From contig CAMZHV010000002.1 of NCBI GenBank assembly GCA_947307015.1, positions 62,001-126,000 of the forward strand: a stretch of DNA of 64,000 nt, in the 5' to 3' direction. The DNA comes from an uncultured Prevotellaceae bacterium (lineage in GTDB: Bacteria > Bacteroidota > Bacteroidia > Bacteroidales > Bacteroidaceae). The notes under the pieces are model-generated. The model was not told the DNA's origin. It did not search any database and saw only the letters and a program-made list of their open reading frames with translations. The translations under genes were made by a program, and so were the position numbers. Of this stretch, positions 1 to 8,872 are shown one piece after another. Each line of letters starts with the position of its first letter. Positions within the stretch are counted from its first letter, which is position 1.

Positions 1-1050
1 GTGCATGCCTCCAGCGGCACCACGGGCAACCCGACCATCGTGGGCTACACGCGTAAAGATATAGGTGTGTGGAGCGAGTGTATGGCACGCTGCCTCACGG
101 CTTACGGCGTGACGCGCGAAGACACCTTCTCCGTGGCTTACGGCTATGGCCTGTTCACGGGCGGCCTGGGCGCACACTATGGCGTCGAACATATCGGTGC
201 TGCTTGTATCCCGGCTGGCACGGGCAATACGGAGAAGCACCTGAAGCTCATCCGCGACCTCGGCATCACGGGCTTAGCCTGCACGCCGTCGTATGCCCTC
301 TACCTCGCTGAGACCATGGATAAACTCGGCATCCGCAAGGAAGATATCAAGCTCCGCGTAGGCGCTTTCGGCGCTGAGCCCTGGACAGAGAATATGCGTC
401 AGGAGATTCAGGAGCGCTTGGGCTTGAAGGGCTACAACATCTATGGTCTCTCGGAAGTGATGGGCCCCAGCGTCAGCTACGAATGTCAGATGCAGCACGG
501 TTCGCACATCTGCGAGGATCATTTCTATCCAGAGATTATCAACCCCGTGACGCTCGAATCGCTGCCCGACGGACAGACGGGTGAGCTGGTGTTCACCACG
601 CTTACCAAGGAGGGTATGCCCGTGCTGCGCTACCGCACCCGCGACCTCTGCTCGTTGTTGCCTGGCACCTGCGACTGCGGCCGTACGGCCGTCCGCATGA
701 GCCGCATCCAAGGCCGTTCCGACGATATGCTTATCATTCGCGGTATCAACGTGTTCCCATCGCAGGTGGAGAGCGTGGTGTTGTCGATGCCCGAGTTCGC
801 GCCCCGCTATATGCTCGTCGTGGATCGCGTCAACAACCTCGACACGCTGCAGGTGCAGGTGGAGATCCGTCAGGAGTTCTTCACTGGCGTCTTCGACACG
901 CCTGCCGCCATTGACCAGCTCGAAAAGAAGTTAGCGCAGAAGCTCAAGAGCGTGCTCAGCATCGCCGCCAAGGTGCAGCTCAAGGCACCGAACACCATCG
1001 AACGCAGCCAGGGCAAGAGCGCTCATGTTATTGATAAACGTAAACTATAA
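1..1050 (+). CDS. paaK: Phenylacetate-CoA ligase (PaaK-like), 5' end outside window
   Basis: This is an AMP-forming arylacetate-CoA ligase of the ANL superfamily, which activates phenylacetate or indoleacetate with ATP and CoA. The reading frame is already open at base 1 and the first visible residues are the adenylate-binding loop (ASSGTTGNP), so the leading GTG is an internal valine. By comparison with the downstream paralogue about 85 residues are missing. Further family motifs are YGLSEVMGP, YRTRDL and GRSDDMLIIRGINVFP, with a Cys pair (CDCG) before the last. The C-terminal AMP-binding domain ends in a typical VDK/IDKRKL tail. The stop codon abuts a palindromic repeat. In Bacteroides such genes sit beside indolepyruvate ferredoxin oxidoreductase genes; those would lie outside this window. 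Confidence 0.9.
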   Translation: MHASSGTTGNPTIVGYTRKDIGVWSECMARCLTAYGVTREDTFSVAYGYGLFTGGLGAHYGVEHIGAACIPAGTGNTEKHLKLIRDLGITGLACTPSYALYLAETMDKLGIRKEDIKLRVGAFGAEPWTENMRQEIQERLGLKGYNIYGLSEVMGPSVSYECQMQHGSHICEDHFYPEIINPVTLESLPDGQTGELVFTTLTKEGMPVLRYRTRDLCSLLPGTCDCGRTAVRMSRIQGRSDDMLIIRGINVFPSQVESVVLSMPEFAPRYMLVVDRVNNLDTLQVQVEIRQEFFTGVFDTPAAIDQLEKKLAQKLKSVLSIAAKVQLKAPNTIERSQGKSAHVIDKRKL

Positions 1051-1190
1051 AGACCCCCTCCCCGCTCCCCCTTAAGGGGGAGGGTGGTTACCGTTCAAGA
1101 TATTTATAATTAAGATATAATTAATGAAAGAAAACAGTTCTCAGAATCATTCTGCTCTCCCCCTTGGGGGGGAGCGGGGAGAGGGTCTTT
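1051..1190. repeat. Paired palindromic element, doublet 1
   Basis: Two GC-rich imperfect palindromes face each other. The left half (1051-1090) starts directly after the upstream TAA and contains CTCCCCCTTAAGGGGGAG at 1065-1082. The right half (1154-1190) is its inverted copy and ends GGGTCTTTA. The AT-rich spacer carries the start codon of the next gene at 1124, so the right half is translated as part of that gene. Members of the same family occur at 2485-2637, 30824-31013, 54622-54760 and 63284-63507, with single tails at 9112-9189 and 40354-40395. Confidence 0.85.
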
Positions 1191-2485
1191 ATTTCAACCC
1201 CTCCTATGAAACCCTTTCACGCCCCGAGATTGAAGCGCTCCAGCTGGAACGCTTGCAGAAAACCGTTCGCCATTGCATGAACAACGAGTTCTATCGCAAA
1301 AAGTTTGCGGAACTCGGTATCACACCCGATGACATCAAGACGCTGGCCGATGTGCGTAAGCTGCCTTTCACCACGAAGCAGGACCTGCGCGACACCTATC
1401 CTTTCGGTATGTCCTGTGTACCCCTGCGCGACTGTGTCCGTCTGCACTCCAGCAGCGGCACGACGGGTAACCCCACCGTCATCCTGCACACACAGAAGGA
1501 CTTGGACGAGTGGGCTAATCAGGTGGCGCGTAACCTCTGGATGGTAGGTCTGCGTCCTGACGATGTGTTCCAGAACTCCAGCGGTTATGGTATGTTCACG
1601 GGCGGTTTGGGCTTCCAGTATGGTGCTGAGAAGCTGGGGATGCTCACCGTGCCTGCTGCGGCTGGTAACTCGCTGCGCCAGATCAAGTTCATCAAGGACT
1701 TCGGCACGACGGCCATCCATGCCATCCCGAGCTACCTCACCCGCCTGTACGAGGTGATGCAGCAGGAGGGCGTTGACCCGCGACGCGACACGAAGCTGAA
1801 GGTGCTGGCCATCGGTGCTGAGCCCCATAGCGAGGAGCAGCGCAAGCGCATCGAAGAGATGATGGGCGTGAAGGCTTACAACTCATTCGGCATGAGCGAG
1901 ATGTGCGGCCCTGGCGTAGGCTTCGAATGTCCCGAACAGAACGGTATGCATTTTTGGGAAGACTACTACATCGTGGAGATTGTCAACCCCGAGACACTGG
2001 AACCTGTGCCCGATGGTGAAATCGGCGAGCTGGTGTTGACGACGCTCTGTCGCGAGGCCATGCCGCTGTTGCGTTACCGCACACGTGACCTCACTCGTGT
2101 CTTGGGACGTTCTTGTCCCTGTGGCCGCAACCATGTGCGCATAGATCGTATGAAGGGTCGCAGCGATGATATGATTGTGCTGCGCGGTGTCAATATCTTC
2201 CCCATCCAGATTGAGAAAATCCTGATGCAGTTCCCCGAAGTCGGCACGAACTATCTCATCACACTTGTCACGGAGGATAACAACGATCAAATGATTGTTG
2301 AAGTGGAGCTCAACGAAGCTACCGATGACTACAACGCCGTGCAATCCCTGGCAAAGGAAATCCGCCATCGTTTAGGTGATGAAATCTTGCTGAAGCCCAT
2401 TGTTCGCGTTGTTTCTAAGGGCTCTCTCCCCGTCAGCGAAGGCAAGGCCGTCCGTGTGGTTGACAAGAGAAAAGTGTACCAGTAG
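1124..2485 (+). CDS. paaK: Phenylacetate-CoA ligase, second copy, with repeat-encoded N-terminus
   Basis: A full-length (453 aa) paralogue of the preceding gene. The adenylate loop SSSGTTGNP lies at residues 109-117, YRTRDL near 317 and GRSDDMIVLRGVNIFP near 345, with a CPCG Cys pair just before. The protein ends in VVDKRK. Family members normally begin at the equivalent of YFNPSYETLSR. Here about 22 extra residues precede it (ALPLGGERGEG and flanks), encoded by the right half of a palindromic repeat. No other in-frame ATG, GTG or TTG lies between 1124 and the conserved start, so the repeat seems to supply the start codon. The gene is followed by an ACT-domain gene, a common partner in Bacteroides arylacetate loci. 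Confidence 0.92.
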   Translation: MKENSSQNHSALPLGGERGEGLYFNPSYETLSRPEIEALQLERLQKTVRHCMNNEFYRKKFAELGITPDDIKTLADVRKLPFTTKQDLRDTYPFGMSCVPLRDCVRLHSSSGTTGNPTVILHTQKDLDEWANQVARNLWMVGLRPDDVFQNSSGYGMFTGGLGFQYGAEKLGMLTVPAAAGNSLRQIKFIKDFGTTAIHAIPSYLTRLYEVMQQEGVDPRRDTKLKVLAIGAEPHSEEQRKRIEEMMGVKAYNSFGMSEMCGPGVGFECPEQNGMHFWEDYYIVEIVNPETLEPVPDGEIGELVLTTLCREAMPLLRYRTRDLTRVLGRSCPCGRNHVRIDRMKGRSDDMIVLRGVNIFPIQIEKILMQFPEVGTNYLITLVTEDNNDQMIVEVELNEATDDYNAVQSLAKEIRHRLGDEILLKPIVRVVSKGSLPVSEGKAVRVVDKRKVYQ

Positions 2486-2637
2486 ACCCATCCCCGCCCC
2501 CTCCCTATAGGGAGGGGAGAGTGGTTGCTTCCACGAATAGCTACTATTAAGTAAAACTTTAAAACAATGACCCTATAAACCTCCAACAATGCGTTAGCCG
2601 CTCCCCTCCATTACAGGGAGGGGTAGGGGGTGGGTCT
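2485..2637. repeat. Paired palindromic element, doublet 2
   Basis: The left half (2485-2528) overlaps the last base of the upstream TAG stop and holds CCCTCCCTATAGGGAGGG. The right half (2594-2637) is the inverted copy ending GTGGGTCT. The spacer contains TTAAAACAATGAC (2559-2571), also found in doublet 4 where the same ATG starts rimO. Here that ATG opens only a three-codon frame (ATG ACC CTA TAA). The next gene starts 10 bases after the right half. Confidence 0.85.
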
Positions 2638-2646
2638 CAAAAAATC

Positions 2647-3075
2647 ATGACTATCCATCAACTCTCCATTTTCATTGAGAACCGTTCCGGCACGCTCATC
2701 AAAGTGCTTGATGCGCTGAAGACTGCCAACATCCAGATTATCGCTTCCACCATCGCCGATACGGCTGAATATGGCATCTACCGCCTGATCTGCAGTGAGC
2801 CGATGCGCGCCTGTGAAGAATTGAAGAAAGCAGGCGTGGCCGTAGCGCTGAGCGATGTCTTTGCCCTCGAGATCGACGACCAGCCCGGTCGTGCCGCTGA
2901 CGTCATCAAGACCTTCAGCGAAGCCGGCATCAGCATCGCCTATCTCTACTCTTTCCTCTTGCGCGGCAAGGGAATCCTCATCTTCCGTACTGACAACACC
3001 GAACTGGCTGTCAAGATTATCGAGGATAACCAGCTCCGTAGCATCAGCGAAGAAAGTCTTCAGGGACTGGCCTAA
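2647..3075 (+). CDS. Tandem ACT-domain protein
   Basis: A 142-residue cytoplasmic protein made of two ACT folds, roughly residues 1-65 (starting HQLSIFIENRSGTL) and 68-140 (FALEIDDQPGRAADVI). ACT domains bind small ligands, usually amino acids, and regulate enzymes. There is no catalytic domain. The position directly after two arylacetate-CoA ligase genes fits a role in sensing aromatic amino acids or their keto-acid or arylacetate products, but that is inference from neighbours. A palindromic repeat separates it from paaK, so its transcription may be partly uncoupled. Confidence 0.85.
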   Translation: MTIHQLSIFIENRSGTLIKVLDALKTANIQIIASTIADTAEYGIYRLICSEPMRACEELKKAGVAVALSDVFALEIDDQPGRAADVIKTFSEAGISIAYLYSFLLRGKGILIFRTDNTELAVKIIEDNQLRSISEESLQGLA

Positions 3076-3092
3076 CCCAAGCCTGCACTCCT

Positions 3093-4040
3093 ATGGCTGT
3101 GCGGCACCTTCTGACGTGTGCCCTGTTTGCGCTGGCGGCGGTTCAAACCCCAGCGCAGACAGGGCTGCGCCTTATGAGCTGGAACGTGGAAAACCTCTTC
3201 GATGTGGAGCACGACGAAGGCTGCAACGACGAGGAGTTCCTGCCTACGGGCAACCATCGCTGGACGTCCGGGCGCTTTTGGCGGAAGATAACCGACATCG
3301 CGCGTGTGGTGGCGGCTGTGGCTGATGACGGAGGACTGCCTGACCTCATCGGCCTCTCGGAAGTTGAGAATGACAGCGTGCTCACCCGCCTCACGGAGCG
3401 CGGCGCCATGCGTCATTTGGGCTATCAGTATGTCATGACGCACAGCACCGACCGTCGTGGGGTAGATGTGGCGCTGCTCTATCAGCCCGAGCGCTTCCGT
3501 CCGCTTGACCATTGCGATGTTCGCATTCCAAGTGTTGAACATGGGCTGCGCCCCACGCGCGACATTCTCTACATCAGAGGATTAACGCTCATGCAGGAGC
3601 GACTCGACACGCTCCACGTTATCGTCGTACACTTGCCCAGCCGCACCAGCGGAAGTCAGGGCGACAAGAACCGACGTTTGGCAGCAGAGACGCTGTGGAC
3701 GCTGGTGGACAGTATAGGGAACGGGCGGCATATCGTTGTCATGGGTGATTTCAATGCCTCCGCCCGCGACCGCATTTTCCGTCAGTCACCGCTACGCCTG
3801 ACCGATGACCCTGACGCTCCTGGAACCTACTGTTTCCGTGGCCGTTGGCAATGGATTGACCATATCCTCCTTTCACCCTCGCTTCACAACGTTAGCCCCG
3901 CCCGTGTCTTCTCCTTGCCTTGGCTCTTGGAGGAAGACACGAAGTATGGTACGCAGAAGCCGCGACGCACCTACCTTGGTCCTGTCTACCATGGTGGTGT
4001 CAGCGACCACCTACCCCTCATCCTCGACATTAACCGCTAA
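3093..4040 (+). CDS. Secreted endonuclease/exonuclease/phosphatase family hydrolase
   Basis: A 315-residue member of the EEP fold, metal-dependent phosphodiesterases or phosphatases that include DNase I and sphingomyelinases. A signal peptide covers about residues 1-22 (cleavage near TPAQ). Family motifs in order are SWNVENLFD, GLSEVEN with the metal-binding Glu, HLPSR, GDFNA and a C-terminal SDHLPLI with the catalytic His. The substrate cannot be told from sequence. It lies 17 bases after the ACT gene and its stop overlaps the next start by one base (TAATG), which suggests an operon with the VanW gene. Confidence 0.87.
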   Translation: MAVRHLLTCALFALAAVQTPAQTGLRLMSWNVENLFDVEHDEGCNDEEFLPTGNHRWTSGRFWRKITDIARVVAAVADDGGLPDLIGLSEVENDSVLTRLTERGAMRHLGYQYVMTHSTDRRGVDVALLYQPERFRPLDHCDVRIPSVEHGLRPTRDILYIRGLTLMQERLDTLHVIVVHLPSRTSGSQGDKNRRLAAETLWTLVDSIGNGRHIVVMGDFNASARDRIFRQSPLRLTDDPDAPGTYCFRGRWQWIDHILLSPSLHNVSPARVFSLPWLLEEDTKYGTQKPRRTYLGPVYHGGVSDHLPLILDINR

Positions 4041-4894
4041 TGAAGAAGAAGCTGTTTTGTGAGATTTGTCCATTGACGTATGCTATCTCTGTGCAGAAGG
4101 AGAGATGGAAGCGGTATGTGCGCGATGCCTTCAGCTGCGAGAGGTTTGCACGGATGAAGGACGGACGTAGGAGTGGCTCTTCTATAGAACGGTTGCCTGT
4201 GGTGGTGTTCAGCCACAGCAACTACATGATCAAGCGGGGACCGGACATCGACCCGCAGTTGCAGCTCAACAAAGCTGACAATATTCGGCTGGCCTGCTCA
4301 AAGATCGACGGTGTCGTGGTGCAGCCGGGCGAGACCTTTTCGTTCTGGCATCTGGTGGGTGAGACCTCGCGTCGCAATGGTTTCGCCGAAGGCCGTGTTC
4401 TGGTCAATGGAAAGTTGGTGGCAGGCGTGGGTGGCGGCTTGTGCAATCTGGCGAATACGCTGCACCTGTTGGTGATGCACAGTCCGCTGACCATCACAGA
4501 ACTGCATCACCATTCGGATGCCCTGTCGCCTGATCCGAAGGAGGGGCGTGTGCCGTACAGCGCGGGGACGTCGGTGAACTACAATTATATTGATTACCGC
4601 TTCCGCAACGACACGAAACAGCCATTTCAGGTGTGTACATGGTGCGAGGGCGATGACCTTCATGCCGAGCTACGCACGACGGAGGAATTGCCGATGACCT
4701 ATCGCATCACAGAAGAGGATCATCGCTTCCGCCGTGAGGACGACGGCCACTACTATCGTTGCTCGCGTATCTACCGTGAGACCTTGGACAGCATCACCCG
4801 CGAGATTGTCCACAGGGAACTGATGTGGGACAATCACTCGCGGGTGATGTATGACGCGGCGCTGATTCCGCAGGAGTGGATTAGCGAGCGTTGA
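4040..4894 (+). CDS. VanW family protein
   Basis: A 284-residue protein with the VanW core: QPGETFSFWHLVG, GFAEGRVLVNGKL and GGGLCNLANTLH, followed by an HHHSDA-type stretch and a YNYIDYRFRN segment. VanW was named from a vancomycin-resistance cluster but its biochemical role is unknown, and nothing here suggests a resistance cluster. No signal peptide is evident. Translation is probably coupled to the upstream gene through the TAATG overlap. Its 3' end overlaps the 3' end of the convergent M60 gene by 14 bases. Confidence 0.85.
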   Translation: MKKKLFCEICPLTYAISVQKERWKRYVRDAFSCERFARMKDGRRSGSSIERLPVVVFSHSNYMIKRGPDIDPQLQLNKADNIRLACSKIDGVVVQPGETFSFWHLVGETSRRNGFAEGRVLVNGKLVAGVGGGLCNLANTLHLLVMHSPLTITELHHHSDALSPDPKEGRVPYSAGTSVNYNYIDYRFRNDTKQPFQVCTWCEGDDLHAELRTTEELPMTYRITEEDHRFRREDDGHYYRCSRIYRETLDSITREIVHRELMWDNHSRVMYDAALIPQEWISER

Positions 4895-7800
4895 TGAACT
4901 TCTTGCCGCCCCGGATGTAGATGGTGTTGGGTTTGAGGACTGTGACGCGGCGGCCGAAGAGGTCGTAGGTCGGGACGGCAGAAGTTGGATTCAGGGATTT
5001 TTCGGTGTCAATACGCGGTGCGTCGACGGCTACGATATCCTCATAGCTGTCGAGGTCGCCGACGATGGTACCGTACTCTGCCCATGCCGAAGCCTGATAG
5101 GCAGCGAGGGCGCTGGCATAGACGTGGATGGTAGGCTTCGAGGAGAAAAGGTAGGACGAGACCGTGGGCGGTGTGAGGGCTTTGACGTAAGCATCCTTGA
5201 CCGGTGAACTGTAGAATACGCCCTGTGCCAATGTCTTGACCTTCGCACCGATGACTACGCGCGTCAGCTCTTGGCAATACGCGAAAGCATCGCCGCCGAC
5301 GGAAGTGACATTGTCCGGGATGTCCACATTCTTGAGGCCTGAATTGGAGAAAGCGTTGGAGAGGATGCGGGTGATGCTCTTGGGCAGGTGTATGCTGATG
5401 AGCTGTTTGCACTGGCAGAAGGCATGGTCGCCGATGGCGTTGGCCGAACTGCGGTAGTTCTCGTAGTAGGCAGCACCACCGCTGACCACCTTGACGTCAG
5501 AGATATCAATAGAGGCGAGGTTGCCGTCAGCAAGGAACTGACGCATGCACTTGATGTCAGAACCGTTGATGGTGCCGCCGATGGTGGCTTTGATTACCAA
5601 TTCGTTGAGCTCGTCGGAGAGCTTGCCGGCCTGATCGAGATAGATGTCGACAGCACCCTCGCCTGCCAGTGCAACCTCATGCATTGTGCCATCGGCATCA
5701 ATGGAGAAGATGGTGAAGGCCGGGTCGATGCTGGTGGGGATGCAGTAGTTGAAGGCGTTGGATGCGTAGCTCAGGTTGTTCTCGGCATCAAGCATGATGA
5801 ACCCCACGCCGCCCTCGCCTTCCATGGCGTAGAGCGAATCGGCCTGCAAGTAGCTGTAGCTGCCCGGTGTGGTGGCCCCGGATAAGTAGGTGGTGAACTG
5901 TCCGATGTCGCCACACTGTCCCACGCGGTCGGAATCGCGTCGTTTGTTGCCGGCTGTGGTGAGGAAGTCTGTGGTGAGGACGTAGTCAGCACGATCCTCG
6001 ACGAAGAGGAGGGTGCGGTTTTGGGGATATTGCTGTATCTCGCTGAGGGTGCGGTTGATGTCGGCCTGACGAGCGGTCAGCGTGTGGGCACCGTAGTCAT
6101 CGATGGCCATATTCGTGAAGGGAATGAAGAAACCGTAGGCGGTAAAGAAGTCGGTGAGGTCCTGCTGCGCCACCTCGCAGACCTTACGCACGAATTTCAG
6201 TCCGCTGTTATTGTTGTTGTTTGACCACAACTTGACGGGGTCTTCGCGGAGCGCCTTGAAGAGGGTGGGGTAGAAGGACGTGTTCTTCTGCGCCAGATGG
6301 TAGTAGAGGTAGAGCTGCCAGTACATACGCAGCTGGCTGTTGACATCGCGGATATAGAAAGGTTCCTTGCGCGCGAACTCGTCCATGACGGTGGTGAGCG
6401 GCGAGCCGACAGAGGTCACGAGGCCATCCAAATAGCGGATGTAGTTGGAGAAGAGGTTGTTGGAACTCTCTGTGCCGCCTTCGAGGTTAATGGTGCCTTG
6501 GTTGTTGTGGCCATTTTCGTGGCCTGAGCACCAGTCGTCCATCTCGTAGCGGCTAACGTCGAACGAGTTGCGGATACATTCTACGGAATTGTAGCACGTG
6601 CGGTAAGATGTGGAGTTGGCATAGCCGGCATCGGCCGAGCTACCCTCGATGGCGAAGCAGGGATTGTTGTAGTAGATGGGATAGATGGCTTCGCCGCCAG
6701 TGAGGTAATAAGGTGTGCCGGCACGTTGTCCGGATGCTACGGCCACGGTCATGCCCATCAGGTCCTTCTGCCAGACAACCAGGCTGTCGAACCAGTTGAT
6801 ACTCTTGTCGATGGTGTTGGGCCAGACGGTCTTGTAGGTCGAGCGCTTGAAGTTGAACAGCGCGTTCTTGCTCTTGACGGTGAATAGCTCGTGCTTGGCA
6901 GCGCTGAGTAGTTTCTTGTAGTCGGCATCGCTCTTGCGGGCTACGTCGTAGTAACCATTGACGGCGCCGCCCTCGATGTGAATCCTGATGTCGGGCCATT
7001 GGTCGAGAGTCTTCGTCATCGTTTGTGTGTCAGCGGTGTAGAGAATGTAGTAGAGGGCGTTCGTGCTGCCGTCGACGATGTTGAGACCTTTCTTGAGCTT
7101 TGTGCCTGTCTTGGCCTTGGAGATGAGCTCGTTGTCCAGACATCCGGCGATGTAGAGCGTGGCATCCGCAGGGACGTCGTCGCCCACGAAGACATAGAGC
7201 GGGTCGAGCGACTGGGCATATATGCCAGTGGGGTTGCCCATATAGCAGCCTCCGGTACTCTTCATCTTGGCGTTCCAATATTCGGCGTCGCTGAAGGCGT
7301 CGTAGTCGTGGATGCGGAAGTCCTTCTCGTAGGTTGTCCAGCTGTCATTCTTGATTTTCAGGGCTATAGTCACCATGAAGTCAGGCAAGCCTGCATCGGT
7401 CATCGCCGTCGTCAGTGCCTCGTCGCTCATGGCTGCGTATTCGGCTTTGAGCTGCGTACAGGCGACATCTTCGAAGAAGGTGGCTGCCTGTTCGTTGACG
7501 AGGTCCGTGGGATCAGCCTCCTTGGGGTAATAGTCCTCGAGTTTACCGACGATGGTGCCATAGTTCTTCCACGACGAAGCTTTGTAGTCGGCCAGGACGT
7601 CGGTGTAGACGTAAATCCTCGGGTTGGAGGAGAAGAGGTAGGCCGGCGTACTTGGCGGCACGATGGGTTTGACGTAGGCGCGGGTGACGCCGGAGCTGTA
7701 GAACACGCCTTGGTCGAGTTTCGACACACGGCTGCCGATGACCACCTTGGTCAGCGATGAACAGTAGGCGAAGGCGTCGCCTCCAAGATGCGAGACGCTG

Positions 7801-8243
7801 TTAGGGATGTCAACCTCCTTGAGGCCCGAATTGGAAAAGGCCGCGGCAAGGATGGCGGTGATGGTTGTGGGCAGCTTGATGTTCTTGAGCTTAGCACACT
7901 CGCGGAACATGTTCTGACCGATGATGTCGTTATCGGTCTTGTAGCTTGTGCCGCCATCGTCCTTGTAGTAGGCAACGCCACCTTTGACGATGCGCACATC
8001 GGAGAGGTCGAGGTCTGTGACCTTGCCGTTGGTGATGAGCTCGCGCAGGTATTTCACATCGGTGCCGTTGATGGAGCCAGTGATCTTGAGCTTGGCGTCG
8101 CTTGTGGGAAGGAGGGTCGAGAGCGTGCCTGCTGTCTCCACGTTCACCTCGCTGTCAGCCCAGAGGTGAGTCGGAGCGAGACATACGAAGGCAGCCAGCA
8201 ACAGCTTCAACAGTCCTGTACTTGTGGTGTAGTTCTTTTTCAT
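4881..8243 (-). CDS. Secreted LRR / M60-like (enhancin-type) metallopeptidase
   Basis: A 1120-residue exported protein. A signal peptide ends near LWADSE (about residue 30). BspA-type leucine-rich repeats occupy about residues 60-230. A central domain carries the gluzincin motif HENGH at 575-579, with a likely third ligand Glu592 in the TESSNNLFS stretch, as in M60/enhancin-like peptidases that cut mucin-type glycoproteins. A second LRR block close in sequence to the first (DLSDVRIV/DISDVKVV, AFSNSGLK, GGDAFAYC) lies at about 885-1085. The protein ends with YDLFGRRV and a short GGKKFINAR tail shared with other secreted proteins here. A role in host or dietary glycoprotein degradation is inferred. 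The LRR duplication around the peptidase core is unusual. Confidence 0.85.
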   Translation of the reverse strand: MKKNYTTSTGLLKLLLAAFVCLAPTHLWADSEVNVETAGTLSTLLPTSDAKLKITGSINGTDVKYLRELITNGKVTDLDLSDVRIVKGGVAYYKDDGGTSYKTDNDIIGQNMFRECAKLKNIKLPTTITAILAAAFSNSGLKEVDIPNSVSHLGGDAFAYCSSLTKVVIGSRVSKLDQGVFYSSGVTRAYVKPIVPPSTPAYLFSSNPRIYVYTDVLADYKASSWKNYGTIVGKLEDYYPKEADPTDLVNEQAATFFEDVACTQLKAEYAAMSDEALTTAMTDAGLPDFMVTIALKIKNDSWTTYEKDFRIHDYDAFSDAEYWNAKMKSTGGCYMGNPTGIYAQSLDPLYVFVGDDVPADATLYIAGCLDNELISKAKTGTKLKKGLNIVDGSTNALYYILYTADTQTMTKTLDQWPDIRIHIEGGAVNGYYDVARKSDADYKKLLSAAKHELFTVKSKNALFNFKRSTYKTVWPNTIDKSINWFDSLVVWQKDLMGMTVAVASGQRAGTPYYLTGGEAIYPIYYNNPCFAIEGSSADAGYANSTSYRTCYNSVECIRNSFDVSRYEMDDWCSGHENGHNNQGTINLEGGTESSNNLFSNYIRYLDGLVTSVGSPLTTVMDEFARKEPFYIRDVNSQLRMYWQLYLYYHLAQKNTSFYPTLFKALREDPVKLWSNNNNNSGLKFVRKVCEVAQQDLTDFFTAYGFFIPFTNMAIDDYGAHTLTARQADINRTLSEIQQYPQNRTLLFVEDRADYVLTTDFLTTAGNKRRDSDRVGQCGDIGQFTTYLSGATTPGSYSYLQADSLYAMEGEGGVGFIMLDAENNLSYASNAFNYCIPTSIDPAFTIFSIDADGTMHEVALAGEGAVDIYLDQAGKLSDELNELVIKATIGGTINGSDIKCMRQFLADGNLASIDISDVKVVSGGAAYYENYRSSANAIGDHAFCQCKQLISIHLPKSITRILSNAFSNSGLKNVDIPDNVTSVGGDAFAYCQELTRVVIGAKVKTLAQGVFYSSPVKDAYVKALTPPTVSSYLFSSKPTIHVYASALAAYQASAWAEYGTIVGDLDSYEDIVAVDAPRIDTEKSLNPTSAVPTYDLFGRRVTVLKPNTIYIRGGKKFINAR

Positions 8244-8302
8244 ATTAGTTTAGTTTTATGAGGTTCAATAGCGTGAAAGTTCAAGAGTTAAGGTTTTAGT
8301 GT

Positions 8303-8343
8303 TCAAGGGGTTTAAGGGGGTCAAGGGGTTTAAGGGGGTCAAG
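8303..8343. repeat. 18-bp tandem repeat at the end of the FHA gene
   Basis: The unit TCAAGGGGTTTAAGGGGG occurs twice head to tail (8303-8320, 8321-8338) and a third copy begins at 8339. The third copy overlaps the stop codon of the minus-strand FHA gene. On that strand the repeat is a C-rich tract just past the stop. Confidence 0.8.
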
Positions 8344-8872
8344 CGGTTCTTTCCTCGGCCGTTGTCTCCTCTTCCTCGCATCCGGCTGCGCGGAGGATCA
8401 TGGTGGTGGCGCCGATGGTGATGATGGTGCCGTCCTCGATGCGCAGGCGGTCGTTGTAGCGCAGGAAGGTGGTGCCGACGAAGGTGCCTGTGCCGTCGGT
8501 GCTGGCATCACGGAGCGTATAGATGAACTGCCCCTGGCGGTTGCGCCGCACGTTGATGACGCAGTGTGTCGTGTCTACGCTGGGGTCAGTGGTCTCGATA
8601 GGTGTGTTGATGTCCGTGCCACGGACGTAGCGTCCCACGACATTATCCCCGAGGCGCAGGGGCAGCGTCTGTTTGTAGTGGAACACGTTCTCGATGACGA
8701 TGAGCGATCCGAAGTCCTCCTCTGCGGGTGCTGCGGCCTGTGGCGCGGCGATGCGTACGCCGAACTGGCGATGACATTCGGGACACTCGAATACTAAAGT
8801 TTGACCCTCGACGTATTTGGTCTCGTCGAAGGTCAAATAGTTGTCGCATTTAGGACATTTAACGCGTTTCAT
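8339..8872 (-). CDS. Zinc-ribbon and FHA-domain protein
   Basis: About 177 residues from the chosen start. An N-terminal zinc ribbon has two CxxC knuckles (CPKC near residue 5 and CPEC near 31). A forkhead-associated domain follows from about residue 60, with the VGRYVRG loop, a TTHCVINV strand and the DASTDGTGTFV turn typical of phosphothreonine readers. The start at 8872 is preferred over the longer frame because it forms an ATGA overlap with the upstream SPOR frame and begins at the zinc ribbon. No kinase gene is nearby, so the phosphorylated partner is unknown. Confidence 0.85.
   Translation of the reverse strand: MKRVKCPKCDNYLTFDETKYVEGQTLVFECPECHRQFGVRIAAPQAAAPAEEDFGSLIVIENVFHYKQTLPLRLGDNVVGRYVRGTDINTPIETTDPSVDTTHCVINVRRNRQGQFIYTLRDASTDGTGTFVGTTFLRYNDRLRIEDGTIITIGATTMILRAAGCEEEETTAEERTA

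Noticed and set aside
1-3. GTG at base 1 as a start codon
   Set aside because: The frame is open at the window edge and the first residues are the internal adenylate-binding loop, so the true start is upstream.
4040-4894. VanW as a sign of vancomycin resistance
   Set aside because: No vanA/vanH/vanX-type genes are near, and VanW proteins are common in bacteria without this resistance.
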